From contig JACQVM010000351.1 of the NCBI GenBank assembly GCA_016209785.1, positions 1-7,069 on the forward strand: a stretch of DNA of 7,069 nucleotides, in the 5' to 3' direction. Origin of the DNA: Candidatus Melainabacteria bacterium. GTDB lineage: Bacteria; Cyanobacteriota; Vampirovibrionia; Obscuribacterales; Obscuribacteraceae. Below, one piece after another: positions 1 through 6,111 of the stretch (position 1 is the stretch's first letter; each line of letters starts with the position of its first letter). The notes beneath the pieces are model-generated. The model saw only the letters and a program-made list of their open reading frames with translations, had not been told where the DNA came from and searched no databases. A program made the position numbers and the translations under genes.

Positions 1-60
1 CCTGGCTCCGGCACCACCTCACAGCAACCACCTGGCTCCGGCACCACCTCACAGCAACCT
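1..60 (+). repeat. 30-bp tandem duplication (two copies) inside the low-complexity coding region
   Basis: Positions 1-30 and 31-60 are the same 30-bp unit and differ only in the last base (cca versus cct, both Pro). Each unit encodes the decapeptide PGSGTTSQQP in the frame of the LysM gene. A length of 30 bp keeps the frame, so copy number can vary without breaking the gene. The array touches the left edge, so there may be more copies upstream. From position 61 the sequence decays into a loosely similar Ser/Gly/Gln/Pro-rich stretch. Near-perfect nucleotide identity indicates a recent duplication or ongoing homogenisation. Confidence 0.9.
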
Positions 61-2148
61 CTTGCCTCTGGCAATCAGCCAATTGCCAATCCTGGTCAGC
101 AGCCTACTGGAACGCCAGTACAGTCAGCCGCAGATCCGCTAGCCCAGTCAGCGACAAGTACTGCCAGTCTACCCCCGAACACAACGGTAGAAAAAAGCCA
201 GGCTGCTACATTTGTTCCGAATCAAGCTGCTAGCACCGCATCTGGTACCACTAATTCCAACAACTCGGAAGCAATTGTCGATGCAGGAACTGCGTTGCCA
301 ACAGGTCGACAGCCAAATGTATCAGCACATCCTGTCATGCACGGCGCAGTAATAGCTGACGTGGCAGCTCAGGTAGTCTCGCAAATTCCATCACTGTCAA
401 GCGCAGCTCAGCCACTCTCCAGCTCACCATACACACAAATAGCTTCGACAGGAACGCCGGCCTCATCGCTTCCTGTCGCGCCAGCTTCTCAGCCGATGTC
501 CTCGCAACCTTCGGCAGACACTGCCACACCAGGGCAACCAAGCGACTCTTCTCAGCAGCCGGTCACCTCCATTCAAGGGATTTCCGCACCCACTGAGCAA
601 GTCACACAGGCCGCTGGGACAGTCACCCCAGAGGCTGTCCCGTCTGGCGTTACCTCAATACCGGAAAACCTGCTATCAAGCCACCCACCAGTAACACCTG
701 CTACTGATCGCACATCAAACATATACAGCCAAGAAGCTGTCGGTTTGAGTTCGTCGATGGCTGCTCAACCGTCGATTAGCCCTTGGGACTCTCCTACTGC
801 CTCGCATCACCCAGACAAGAGTCATTCCAGCCAACATACCGATGCAGCCCAGTATACCCCATGGGCTGCTGCACAACGGCCAGGCGATGAGATTTCACCG
901 GATGTTATACGTGGTGAGTTTGCAGAAAAGAGCTCAGAAGAACAAGCCAAACTTGAACGTGCACTGAAGGAAAGGGACGAACTGATCAGGAAGGACCGGG
1001 AGGAACAAGAGCGGCAAAAGCAGGAAAGGGAAGAGCAACGACGCCGAGAGTTAGAAGAACAAGCAAAGCGTGACGCGTTGCTTGCACTATTGGCAGCAAG
1101 AAAGGCTAAGGAGCAAGCCGAGAAGGCTCTGGAAGAAAAGATACGCCGGGAGGAACAGGAGCATCTTAAGCGTCGCAGAGCCAAGTATGTTGTTGTAGAA
1201 GGGGACACATTAGAGTCGATTGCCCAAAAGATGCTACAGGACCAATCTCTGGCGCCCCTTATCTTTGAAATTAATCGCCAAGTTATTCCTTCCAGAAAGG
1301 TCCAAGATAAACTATTTGTTCATCTGAAGCCTAAGCAGTTAGTCTATCTGCCATTACCTGAGGACATCAAGAAATTCCGATTGCGACCTTTAAAGTCCCG
1401 CACCATGGAGTTTCGCTACGTTACTCTTCTTACACCAACCGGCGAGCAATCGAAGACCAACGACTCCCTTCAAGAAAAGTTGGGCTCTGAGAGTAAAACC
1501 TCACCCACAGCAGAAGTTCCATCAGCAACTCAAACACGCCGGCAAAATATAGAAAGTTTACTTGGCTCTTTGAGCGGGATTGCTGATGAGAGTGGGCGTA
1601 TCAAATACTGTGTTAGGCTTGGCGACACTCTTGAGTCAATAGCTATAAAACACCCGGCACTGCAAGATGTTGGGTTATGGAAATTGGTGGCAGAAATTAA
1701 CAACCTTACTACCGATGTGGATAGCAAAGGCTCGCCGCTAGTCACTGTGCAGCGAGGACAAGTCTTGAGCTTACCTTCAGCCGAAGAAATTGCAAATTAT
1801 CGCAAATCTAATGCACCACTCATTGATGAGGCAATGATTGTTCACCAGTTTATCCGCCAGCTAGGAGAAGCAAGCCGTCTCGTTAGTTGCGTATGCGAGC
1901 TGGAAACGTCTAAAGCATTTACTAAACGACTTGAGGTCCTCAATGATAACAACTGGCTACCGGTTATCTTATATGAAATGAGTTCAAACAGGTGCATGCG
2001 TTACGAGTTCATGTTGGATGGCAGCAGGAAAACAAAACAAATTGACCTACCGCTGCATACCGTAAACGAACTTGCACTCAACGAACTGTCTTCTGGCGCT
2101 GAACAGTTACGTGAGAAGTTCTTGTCAGGCAAGTCCATTAGCGACTAA
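1..2148 (+). CDS. Large LysM-domain protein with low-complexity and coiled-coil regions (5' end missing)
   Basis: Frame 1 is open from the first base to a TAA at 2146-2148, giving 715 visible residues. The real start lies before the window; the TTG at 295 is only an internal codon. Using window residue numbers: 1-~300 is Pro/Ser/Thr/Gln/Ala-rich and probably disordered; ~305-394 is dense in Glu, Lys, Arg and Gln with little Pro or Gly, as in a long helix or coiled coil; ~395-460 is a LysM-like module beginning YVVVEGDTLESIA and ending VYLPLP; ~534-600 is a second module beginning IKYCVRLGDTLESIA with WKLVAEINNL and a closing VLSLPSAEEI. About 115 further residues form a mixed tail with two Cys (SCVCEL). 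LysM modules generally bind N-acetylglucosamine polymers such as peptidoglycan, so a wall-associated or scaffolding role is inferred. No catalytic domain and no signal peptide are visible, the latter because the N-terminus is missing. Both modules keep GDTLESIA but with different codons, so that duplication is old. The next gene is convergent, 41 bp away. Confidence 0.88.
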   Translation, partial: PGSGTTSQQPPGSGTTSQQPLASGNQPIANPGQQPTGTPVQSAADPLAQSATSTASLPPNTTVEKSQAATFVPNQAASTASGTTNSNNSEAIVDAGTALPTGRQPNVSAHPVMHGAVIADVAAQVVSQIPSLSSAAQPLSSSPYTQIASTGTPASSLPVAPASQPMSSQPSADTATPGQPSDSSQQPVTSIQGISAPTEQVTQAAGTVTPEAVPSGVTSIPENLLSSHPPVTPATDRTSNIYSQEAVGLSSSMAAQPSISPWDSPTASHHPDKSHSSQHTDAAQYTPWAAAQRPGDEISPDVIRGEFAEKSSEEQAKLERALKERDELIRKDREEQERQKQEREEQRRRELEEQAKRDALLALLAARKAKEQAEKALEEKIRREEQEHLKRRRAKYVVVEGDTLESIAQKMLQDQSLAPLIFEINRQVIPSRKVQDKLFVHLKPKQLVYLPLPEDIKKFRLRPLKSRTMEFRYVTLLTPTGEQSKTNDSLQEKLGSESKTSPTAEVPSATQTRRQNIESLLGSLSGIADESGRIKYCVRLGDTLESIAIKHPALQDVGLWKLVAEINNLTTDVDSKGSPLVTVQRGQVLSLPSAEEIANYRKSNAPLIDEAMIVHQFIRQLGEASRLVSCVCELETSKAFTKRLEVLNDNNWLPVILYEMSSNRCMRYEFMLDGSRKTKQIDLPLHTVNELALNELSSGAEQLREKFLSGKSISD

Positions 2149-2189
2149 CGCCTGAGATGAGTCCTACGTACATCATTAGGTACTTCCCA

Positions 2190-3371
2190 TCATTGCAAAA
2201 TCTCAGACAAAGCAAGCACCAGTTTGTCTAACTCTTCTTCAGTAGTAGCTGGATGACAGGACACTCGCATACCATGCTCGGGCTGTCCATAAAGGTAGTC
2301 TGGTTGCACCCAAATTTGGTAACTATCCCATAAGGCTTGACGGAGGTCGCTAACCGTAACCAATGGTGCTTCCCAGGTGACGGTTACCATACCACTGGAT
2401 TCTTCTTCAAGATATGGTGTTTGAATTTGCTGCCCAGGAAGTTGTTTTAATTTCTCGCACAGATACTTCTTTAAGGTCAGTTGTCTTTTGGCAATTACCT
2501 CTGGATTCAGCTCAAGGTTTAACCTTATGGCTGCTGCCAAACCAAGCCAGCGTGCCATATCTCCTGTTCCTTGGAACTCAAAGCGAGCAAGTTTGTGATT
2601 TGGGAAATTATAGAAACAATCAGCCAACCATAAGGGTTTTAGTTGAGGTATTAGATCTTTTCGCGCATAGAGAAATCCCGTACCATTGGGCCCACCTAGC
2701 CACTTGTGTCCTGATCCTACCCAAAGCGGGTAATAAGCTGGACGACAAAGTCCCTGACCAGGAGAATGTGCCCCATCCACAAGAAGTGGAATGCCTGCGC
2801 GGGCTAGCTCATCAACCAAAGGTTTAAGATTGGGACGCCACCCACTATAACAATCAATTTCACTCACCTGCACCAGGCGTGTTTGGTTGCTTACAAGGTT
2901 CAATATTCCCTTACATAAAGCCATGCTGCCCTTTAAAGGCTCAACATTATACTCAAGGATCCGAACACCACGTGTTTCGTGGAGATACCGGCAGATGGTC
3001 CTAGTTACCCCATGCTCATGCGTTGTAGTCACTAGTTCGTCGTCAGGTCCAGCAAGGAAACTCTGCATCACAAGCTGGAGTCCCTGCGAGGTGCTGTTGG
3101 TTAAGAGCAAAGATTCGGCACCAACACCGAAAAGCTCAACGGCTGCTGCACGAGCTTCCTCTAAAGGACTTGTTTCGATGAAAGTAAACCGCGTGGGATT
3201 GGTATTAAACTTGTGGAGAGCATCTCTTAGCGCCGTCAGTACCCTTTCTGGCTTTCTGCCACAACTGCCGGAGTTTAGATAGATTGAGCCATCAGCAGGT
3301 AGCGGAAACTCTTGCCTTAAGAGATCCACGTTTAAATCAACTGTTGCTTCATTACTTGAGAACATGCTCAC
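2190..3371 (-). CDS. Class V aminotransferase-fold PLP enzyme (isopenicillin N epimerase / cysteine desulfurase-like)
   Basis: A 393-residue protein, the normal full length for class V aminotransferases. Visible PLP-site features: TNSTSQGLQL (91-100, phosphate-binding loop), THEH with His118 at the position that usually stacks on the PLP ring, VDGAHSPGQG (198-207) with Asp199 for the pyridine nitrogen, and SGHKWLGGPNG (220-230) with Lys223 as the expected Schiff-base lysine. MRVSCHPATTEEEL near the end (368-381) matches the family's C-terminal motif, where an Arg holds the substrate carboxylate. The mix of motifs resembles the isopenicillin-N-epimerase-like branch more than housekeeping IscS/SufS, and no clear mobile-loop catalytic Cys is recognised, so the substrate is unknown. 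The GTG start at 3371 overlaps the permease stop in a GTGA, implying translational coupling. An ATG at 3365, two bases after that stop, is an equally possible start; AGGTGA lies just before it but is closer than usual. Second gene of a two-gene operon. Confidence 0.9.
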   Translation of the reverse strand: MSMFSSNEATVDLNVDLLRQEFPLPADGSIYLNSGSCGRKPERVLTALRDALHKFNTNPTRFTFIETSPLEEARAAAVELFGVGAESLLLTNSTSQGLQLVMQSFLAGPDDELVTTTHEHGVTRTICRYLHETRGVRILEYNVEPLKGSMALCKGILNLVSNQTRLVQVSEIDCYSGWRPNLKPLVDELARAGIPLLVDGAHSPGQGLCRPAYYPLWVGSGHKWLGGPNGTGFLYARKDLIPQLKPLWLADCFYNFPNHKLARFEFQGTGDMARWLGLAAAIRLNLELNPEVIAKRQLTLKKYLCEKLKQLPGQQIQTPYLEEESSGMVTVTWEAPLVTVSDLRQALWDSYQIWVQPDYLYGQPEHGMRVSCHPATTEEELDKLVLALSEILQ

Positions 3372-4402
3372 CTAAGACCAGCCAACTTGAGAAGCAGACA
3401 GCATATGGCCCCTAGCAGAAAGGCTACCGGCAGGGTCAAAATCCAAGCTGAGAAGATTAGCTTGATTGTCCGAAGGTTAAGCTTAGACAGACCATGCAAT
3501 GTGACTGTCCCACCTGCTACAGCCGAAGACAATGTATGAGTAGTGCTGATTGGGGCACCTGTTAAAGAGGCAGTAAGGATAATGGCTGCCGTACTAAACT
3601 CAGCGGCAAAGCCATGAGTATACTGCAGCCTCTCTCGGCTTATTTTCGTGCCAACCGTACGGATGACACGCCAGCCACCAATCATGGTACCAAGTCCAAT
3701 GGCAAAAGCTGCAGTAACTATCACCCAAAGTGGTATTGAGTTTAATGTGTACCCACCTCCAGGAAATTGCGTTGCCAAAACAATAGCAATAATCCCCATC
3801 GTCTTTTGCCCATCATTGCTCCCATGAGTAAAACTAACGGCTGCTGAAGACATAATCTGTAGCCAACGCATAAACTGTGGTTGCCCTTGTCTTAAGCCTT
3901 CACCCTTGAGCCCTACTCTTACAATAGCTCTGTCCACGGCTGCCGCCAAAACAAGCCCTCCCACAAAACCTGCTATGGGTGAAATTGCAAGCGCTGTCAG
4001 CACCTCAACAAGCTTTGACCAGGTTACGCCATTTACACCAGCCTCTGCAATTCCTGCTCCAAAGAGTCCGCCAATTAAACAGTGGGATGAGCTAACCGGG
4101 ATGCCATAGTACCAAGTGAAAATGTTCCATATGAGGCTGCCCAACAGAGTTGCCAGGATAATGGGTAAGCTGAGCTGATCTCGTGGGATAACTTCTGTTA
4201 TTACCTGTGCTACAGCCGTACCAACCAACAAGCAACCCAGGAAGTTTAAGGTCCCGCTCATGAGGATAGCCACGTTGGGTCGCAAGGCCTTTGTATAAAT
4301 TACTGTAGCTACGGCGTTGGCAGTATCATGAAAGCCATTCACAAAATCAAAGGTATAGGCCAGAGCCAGAGCAACCAAGGCTAAGAAGCTTTCAACATGC
4401 AT
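3368..4402 (-). CDS. pit: Inorganic phosphate permease, PiT family
   Basis: A 344-residue polytopic inner-membrane protein of the short bacterial PiT class, which takes up phosphate (often as a metal-phosphate complex) driven by an ion gradient. The inverted-repeat PiT signatures are clear: GFHDTANAVATV (23-34) in the first half and THGSNDGQKTMG (192-203) in the second. Two further paired motifs are GIPVSSSHCLIGG (100-112) and GAPISTTHTLSSAVAGG (282-298). Hydrophobic segments fill the rest, with one basic loop around 155-180. I chose the ATG at 4402 because family members begin a few residues before the first helix. The frame stays open to a TTG at 4450 (16 more residues), with an AGGG about nine bases upstream, and that start cannot be excluded; the ATG has no obvious Shine-Dalgarno. 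First gene of a two-gene operon, its TGA overlapping the next start. No DUF47/PhoU-like partner gene, common beside short PiT genes, is visible. Confidence 0.93.
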   Translation of the reverse strand: MHVESFLALVALALAYTFDFVNGFHDTANAVATVIYTKALRPNVAILMSGTLNFLGCLLVGTAVAQVITEVIPRDQLSLPIILATLLGSLIWNIFTWYYGIPVSSSHCLIGGLFGAGIAEAGVNGVTWSKLVEVLTALAISPIAGFVGGLVLAAAVDRAIVRVGLKGEGLRQGQPQFMRWLQIMSSAAVSFTHGSNDGQKTMGIIAIVLATQFPGGGYTLNSIPLWVIVTAAFAIGLGTMIGGWRVIRTVGTKISRERLQYTHGFAAEFSTAAIILTASLTGAPISTTHTLSSAVAGGTVTLHGLSKLNLRTIKLIFSAWILTLPVAFLLGAICCLLLKLAGLR

Positions 4403-4534
4403 GGCAAATACAAGGAAGTTTAAGCTAGTTTGTGGTACTTCCACAAACAAATCCAGGAACCCTAATAATCGTATAGGATTTTCAGGTAAGGGGGATCCGT
4501 TAAATTGCAGACTGGCAGTTACCGATAGGAAAGT
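4403..4534. promoter_or_regulatory. Divergent intergenic region between the phosphate permease and the small membrane/lipoprotein genes
   Basis: Genes diverge from here, so promoters for both directions must lie in this stretch or within the neighbouring gene starts. A TATA-containing patch around 4464-4480 gives -10-like hexamers on both strands (TATAGG at 4472-4477 plus; TATACG at 4475-4470 minus). Neither has a convincing -35 at 16-18 bp, so no promoter is assigned. I see no clear inverted repeat of the kind a PhoB-type or other dimeric regulator would use. The right end carries the ribosome binding site of the 34-codon ORF. Confidence 0.35.
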
Positions 4535-4639
4535 ATGTTTGGAGAAGGTGAACTTGGCTTCTTCGCGCTCTTTTTCTTTTTTGCTGTGCTCGTTATTTTA
4601 GGTATTGCTGCCAATGCAGGTTTTTTTGGGCCAATTTAA
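4535..4639 (+). CDS. Candidate 34-residue single-helix membrane peptide
   Basis: ATG at 4535 to TAA at 4637-4639 encodes 34 residues beginning MFGEGELGFFALFFFF and ending AANAGFFGPI. Residues ~7-26 form one uninterrupted hydrophobic segment long enough to span a membrane, with an acidic N-terminal patch (two Glu). An AGGA at 4527-4530 lies four bases before the ATG, a plausible although slightly close Shine-Dalgarno. It sits in the divergent intergenic region, starts the plus-strand transcript, and its end overlaps the preferred lipoprotein start by 26 bases. I do not recognise a family; the Gly/Phe-rich single-helix layout recalls small peptides such as the YjcZ type, but that is only a general likeness. 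Caution: the region is T-rich on this strand, which by itself produces Phe/Leu-rich hydrophobic frames. Confidence 0.45.
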   Translation: MFGEGELGFFALFFFFAVLVILGIAANAGFFGPI

Positions 4640-5018
4640 TAAGTTGATCTTCTCTATCTTCTTGATAGCGAGTTGTTTTGGGCTAGCGGCCTGCACACCC
4701 ATACCTGCTGGTGACCCACAGTTGACCCAAAACACACAACTGGACCTCGTTGATTGGCACATAACAGGACTGTGGATTATCAACTGCCCCGTTGCCTGGG
4801 TAAAGGTCACCAATAATAGTGCTGTTCCCATCAAGGATGTAACATTCCAGTACAACACCTACGACGAGTCCGGCCAGCAACTTGATGAGGGAACATTTAC
4901 CATTGAGGGCGATGTGCCCCCTGGCACTAACAAAAACTTCATTGAGCTGTACCTAGGACTGGTAAGTCTTTACTCAGAAAAACTCAGCATCAAGCTTCTC
5001 TCAGTCTCGCCCGGCTAA
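4614..5018 (+). CDS. Small lipoprotein of unknown function
   Basis: 134 residues from the ATG at 4614. A lipoprotein signal is clear: one Lys (10), a hydrophobic core LIFSIFLIASCFG (11-23) and the lipobox LAAC with Cys27, followed by Thr, so lipidation and envelope anchoring are expected. The mature part opens with a short Pro/Gln/Thr linker. It continues as a domain of alternating hydrophobic residues with the motif WVKVTNNSAVPIKDVTFQY (62-80) and a later VPPGTNKNF. This pattern is typical of small extracytoplasmic beta-sandwich domains (FxLYD-like proteins look similar), but no specific family is claimed. The frame stops upstream at 4599-4601, so the start must be TTG 4605, CTG 4608 or ATG 4614. 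ATG was preferred; an AGG at 4600-4602 is about 11 bases before it. It overlaps the 34-codon ORF, which may couple their translation, and converges on the minus-strand small gene, with 17 bp between the two stops. Confidence 0.8.
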   Translation: MQVFLGQFNKLIFSIFLIASCFGLAACTPIPAGDPQLTQNTQLDLVDWHITGLWIINCPVAWVKVTNNSAVPIKDVTFQYNTYDESGQQLDEGTFTIEGDVPPGTNKNFIELYLGLVSLYSEKLSIKLLSVSPG

Positions 5019-5035
5019 CATAAAAACTAACCCAA

Positions 5036-5200
5036 CTACTGCTTATCAACTAAATAAGCAGACCTAAGAACAATGTAGGCAATAATGCCATAGAAAATGA
5101 CCAGCATGGCAATCATGAGAATTGGCATCTTTTCAAAGATTTTGGCAAATGGCCTAACTATAAAATCAATAAAGATTAACCCAACTGCAGTGCCTGGCAT
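5036..5200 (-). CDS. Small 54-residue membrane protein, last gene of the DUF4384-like operon
   Basis: ATG at 5200 to TAG at 5036-5038 encodes 54 residues. Residues 28-48 (LMIAMLVIFYGIIAYIVL within it) form a clear transmembrane helix. Residues 5-15 (AVGLIFIDFIV) form a second, shorter hydrophobic stretch, separated by the basic/amphipathic linker RPFAKIFEK. The C-terminus is polar and ends VDKQ. This reads as a real protein, with ordinary codons and a mixed composition. An AGAGG lies about ten bases upstream of the ATG, a longer than usual but acceptable spacing. The frame is open upstream to a TAA at 5258-5260 without another ATG, GTG or TTG. It follows the secreted DUF4384-like gene by 70 bp on the same strand, so co-transcription is likely. 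No family is recognised; a small accessory subunit or membrane anchor is a guess from position only. Confidence 0.6.
   Translation of the reverse strand: MPGTAVGLIFIDFIVRPFAKIFEKMPILMIAMLVIFYGIIAYIVLRSAYLVDKQ
5039..5061. terminator. Hairpin between convergent genes, possible weak terminator
   Basis: CTGCTTAT (5039-5046) and ATAAGCAG (5054-5061) form a perfect 8-bp inverted repeat with a 7-nt loop, lying 20 bp past the lipoprotein stop and inside the last codons of the small minus-strand gene. Read on the minus strand it is followed about a dozen bases later by a run of five T; read on the plus strand there is no T tract. The stem is AT-rich, so as an intrinsic terminator it is weak. Its position at a convergent junction is the main support. 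Confidence 0.3.
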
Positions 5201-5270
5201 AAGACCAACGCCTCTTGAAAACCAACAAAAATGTAGTGTACACCAGTTGCGGTCAACTTAAAAGAGGCCA

Positions 5271-6074
5271 TCAAATATGTTGGAGATCAACTTCTAGGGA
5301 CAGGACACCTGCTGGGTCCTTAAATACCACTGTAACTACTCCCTCGTCAGTAGCATCTGGCACCTGATTTTCTTCTTGTACTACAGGTTCTTGAACTGAT
5401 TGTCTGCCCATACGACGTATTCTAGATCTGCTTTTACCAGTACTTTGCTTTTGCTGAGGCTTTTGACGGGAATTTTTCATTTGTGGTGTGGCAGGTTTGA
5501 CGACCTTTTGAGGCAGCACAGGCGTGTAAGAAAGCAGTATTTTTGAGGGAATGAGATCCTTGGCACCAGTTTGTGCTGAGGCAATGATGGCTCGCTCAGC
5601 ATGAACTGGCTGATTCAAATAAGCATTGACCTCCACAGGTGTCCTGGAGACCAGCAAAGCAACCTTTTCCAGTCCTGGATTTTGATCAAAGGTCAAGTAG
5701 CCGTCTTGAGGCAAGGCGTAGTCTCGGCCTCTTGAAACTTGGTTTGCCTCACCCGGCTCCGGAAACAGTATCGATTGCTCGCCCCGACTGCCACTTTTAA
5801 GGACAATGTATGCATAACCGTCTATGTTTGCCTTGATGTGAAACCTAATTTTATCGCCAGAGCGAAAGGTAAACTTGTTGTTAACCTGCAGTAGCGTGCT
5901 GTCACGGTTGAGCTCAATCCAGTACTGGATGCCCGTGTTAATGTTCCTGGTCGGCTCATTCATTTGCTCAAGATACAGTCCCTTGGCACCCTGCCCTTGA
6001 GCGTAAGCTAACTGCACACAAAGGCTTGAAATAATCACCAGTGATACCCAACCAACGAGGCTGTTGCTAATCAT
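5271..6074 (-). CDS. Secreted DUF4384-like protein with basic C-terminal linker
   Basis: 267 residues. Residues 1-25 are a signal peptide with a hydrophobic core (VSLVIISSLCV) and a likely cleavage after AYA, so the protein should be exported. Residues ~50-150 match the DUF4384 pattern as I know it: FRSGDKIRFHIKANIDGYAYI (start near 70), then LFPEPGEANQVSRGRDYALP (103-122), then a closing strand EKVALLVSRTP (136-146). DUF4384 domains occur in envelope or kinase-associated proteins and have no established activity. Residues ~188-225 are rich in Lys, Arg, Gln and Pro, resembling a flexible, possibly nucleic-acid- or wall-polymer-binding linker, followed by an acidic patch and a short hydrophobic end. 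Start: ATG 6074 with a strong AAGGAG seven bases upstream. It lies 37 bp after the zinc-ribbon gene, which carries a related domain, so the two are probably an operon made by duplication and divergence. Confidence 0.82.
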   Translation of the reverse strand: MISNSLVGWVSLVIISSLCVQLAYAQGQGAKGLYLEQMNEPTRNINTGIQYWIELNRDSTLLQVNNKFTFRSGDKIRFHIKANIDGYAYIVLKSGSRGEQSILFPEPGEANQVSRGRDYALPQDGYLTFDQNPGLEKVALLVSRTPVEVNAYLNQPVHAERAIIASAQTGAKDLIPSKILLSYTPVLPQKVVKPATPQMKNSRQKPQQKQSTGKSRSRIRRMGRQSVQEPVVQEENQVPDATDEGVVTVVFKDPAGVLSLEVDLQHI

Positions 6075-6081
6075 GGTTTAT

Positions 6082-6087
6082 CTCCTT
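6082..6087 (-). promoter_or_regulatory. Strong ribosome binding site of the secreted DUF4384-like gene
   Basis: Read on the minus strand, AAGGAG ends seven bases before the ATG at 6074. This is the best Shine-Dalgarno match I found in the window and fixes that start. No promoter is evident in the 37-bp gap, which supports transcription from upstream. Confidence 0.75.
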
Positions 6088-6111
6088 GTCATTTAGCGGT
6101 GCCACAGCACA

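Noticed and set aside
822..1208. A 128-codon open frame on the minus strand opposite the charged region of the LysM protein
   Set aside because: It is Ser/Arg/Cys-rich, the usual antisense shadow of a Glu/Lys/Arg-rich coding stretch, with no motif.
2149..2210. Inverted repeat CTGAGAT (2152-2158) / ATCTCAG (2200-2206) near the convergent junction of the LysM and aminotransferase genes, as a possible terminator
   Set aside because: Seven-base arms separated by 41 bases, with no T tract on either strand and one arm inside the coding end; expected by chance.
2414..2827. Plus-strand open frame inside the aminotransferase gene (similarly 2887-3282)
   Set aside because: Antisense to a gene with clear PLP-binding motifs; no independent domain or upstream ribosome binding site is evident.
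4401..4601. Plus-strand 66-codon frame across the divergent intergenic region
   Set aside because: It begins inside the permease gene and has a mixed, featureless composition; the overlapping 34-codon frame with AGGA before its ATG explains the coding potential better.
4598..4858. Minus-strand open frames opposite the lipoprotein (also 4683-4880)
   Set aside because: The plus-strand frame has a lipobox and signal peptide; the antisense peptides show no coherent features.
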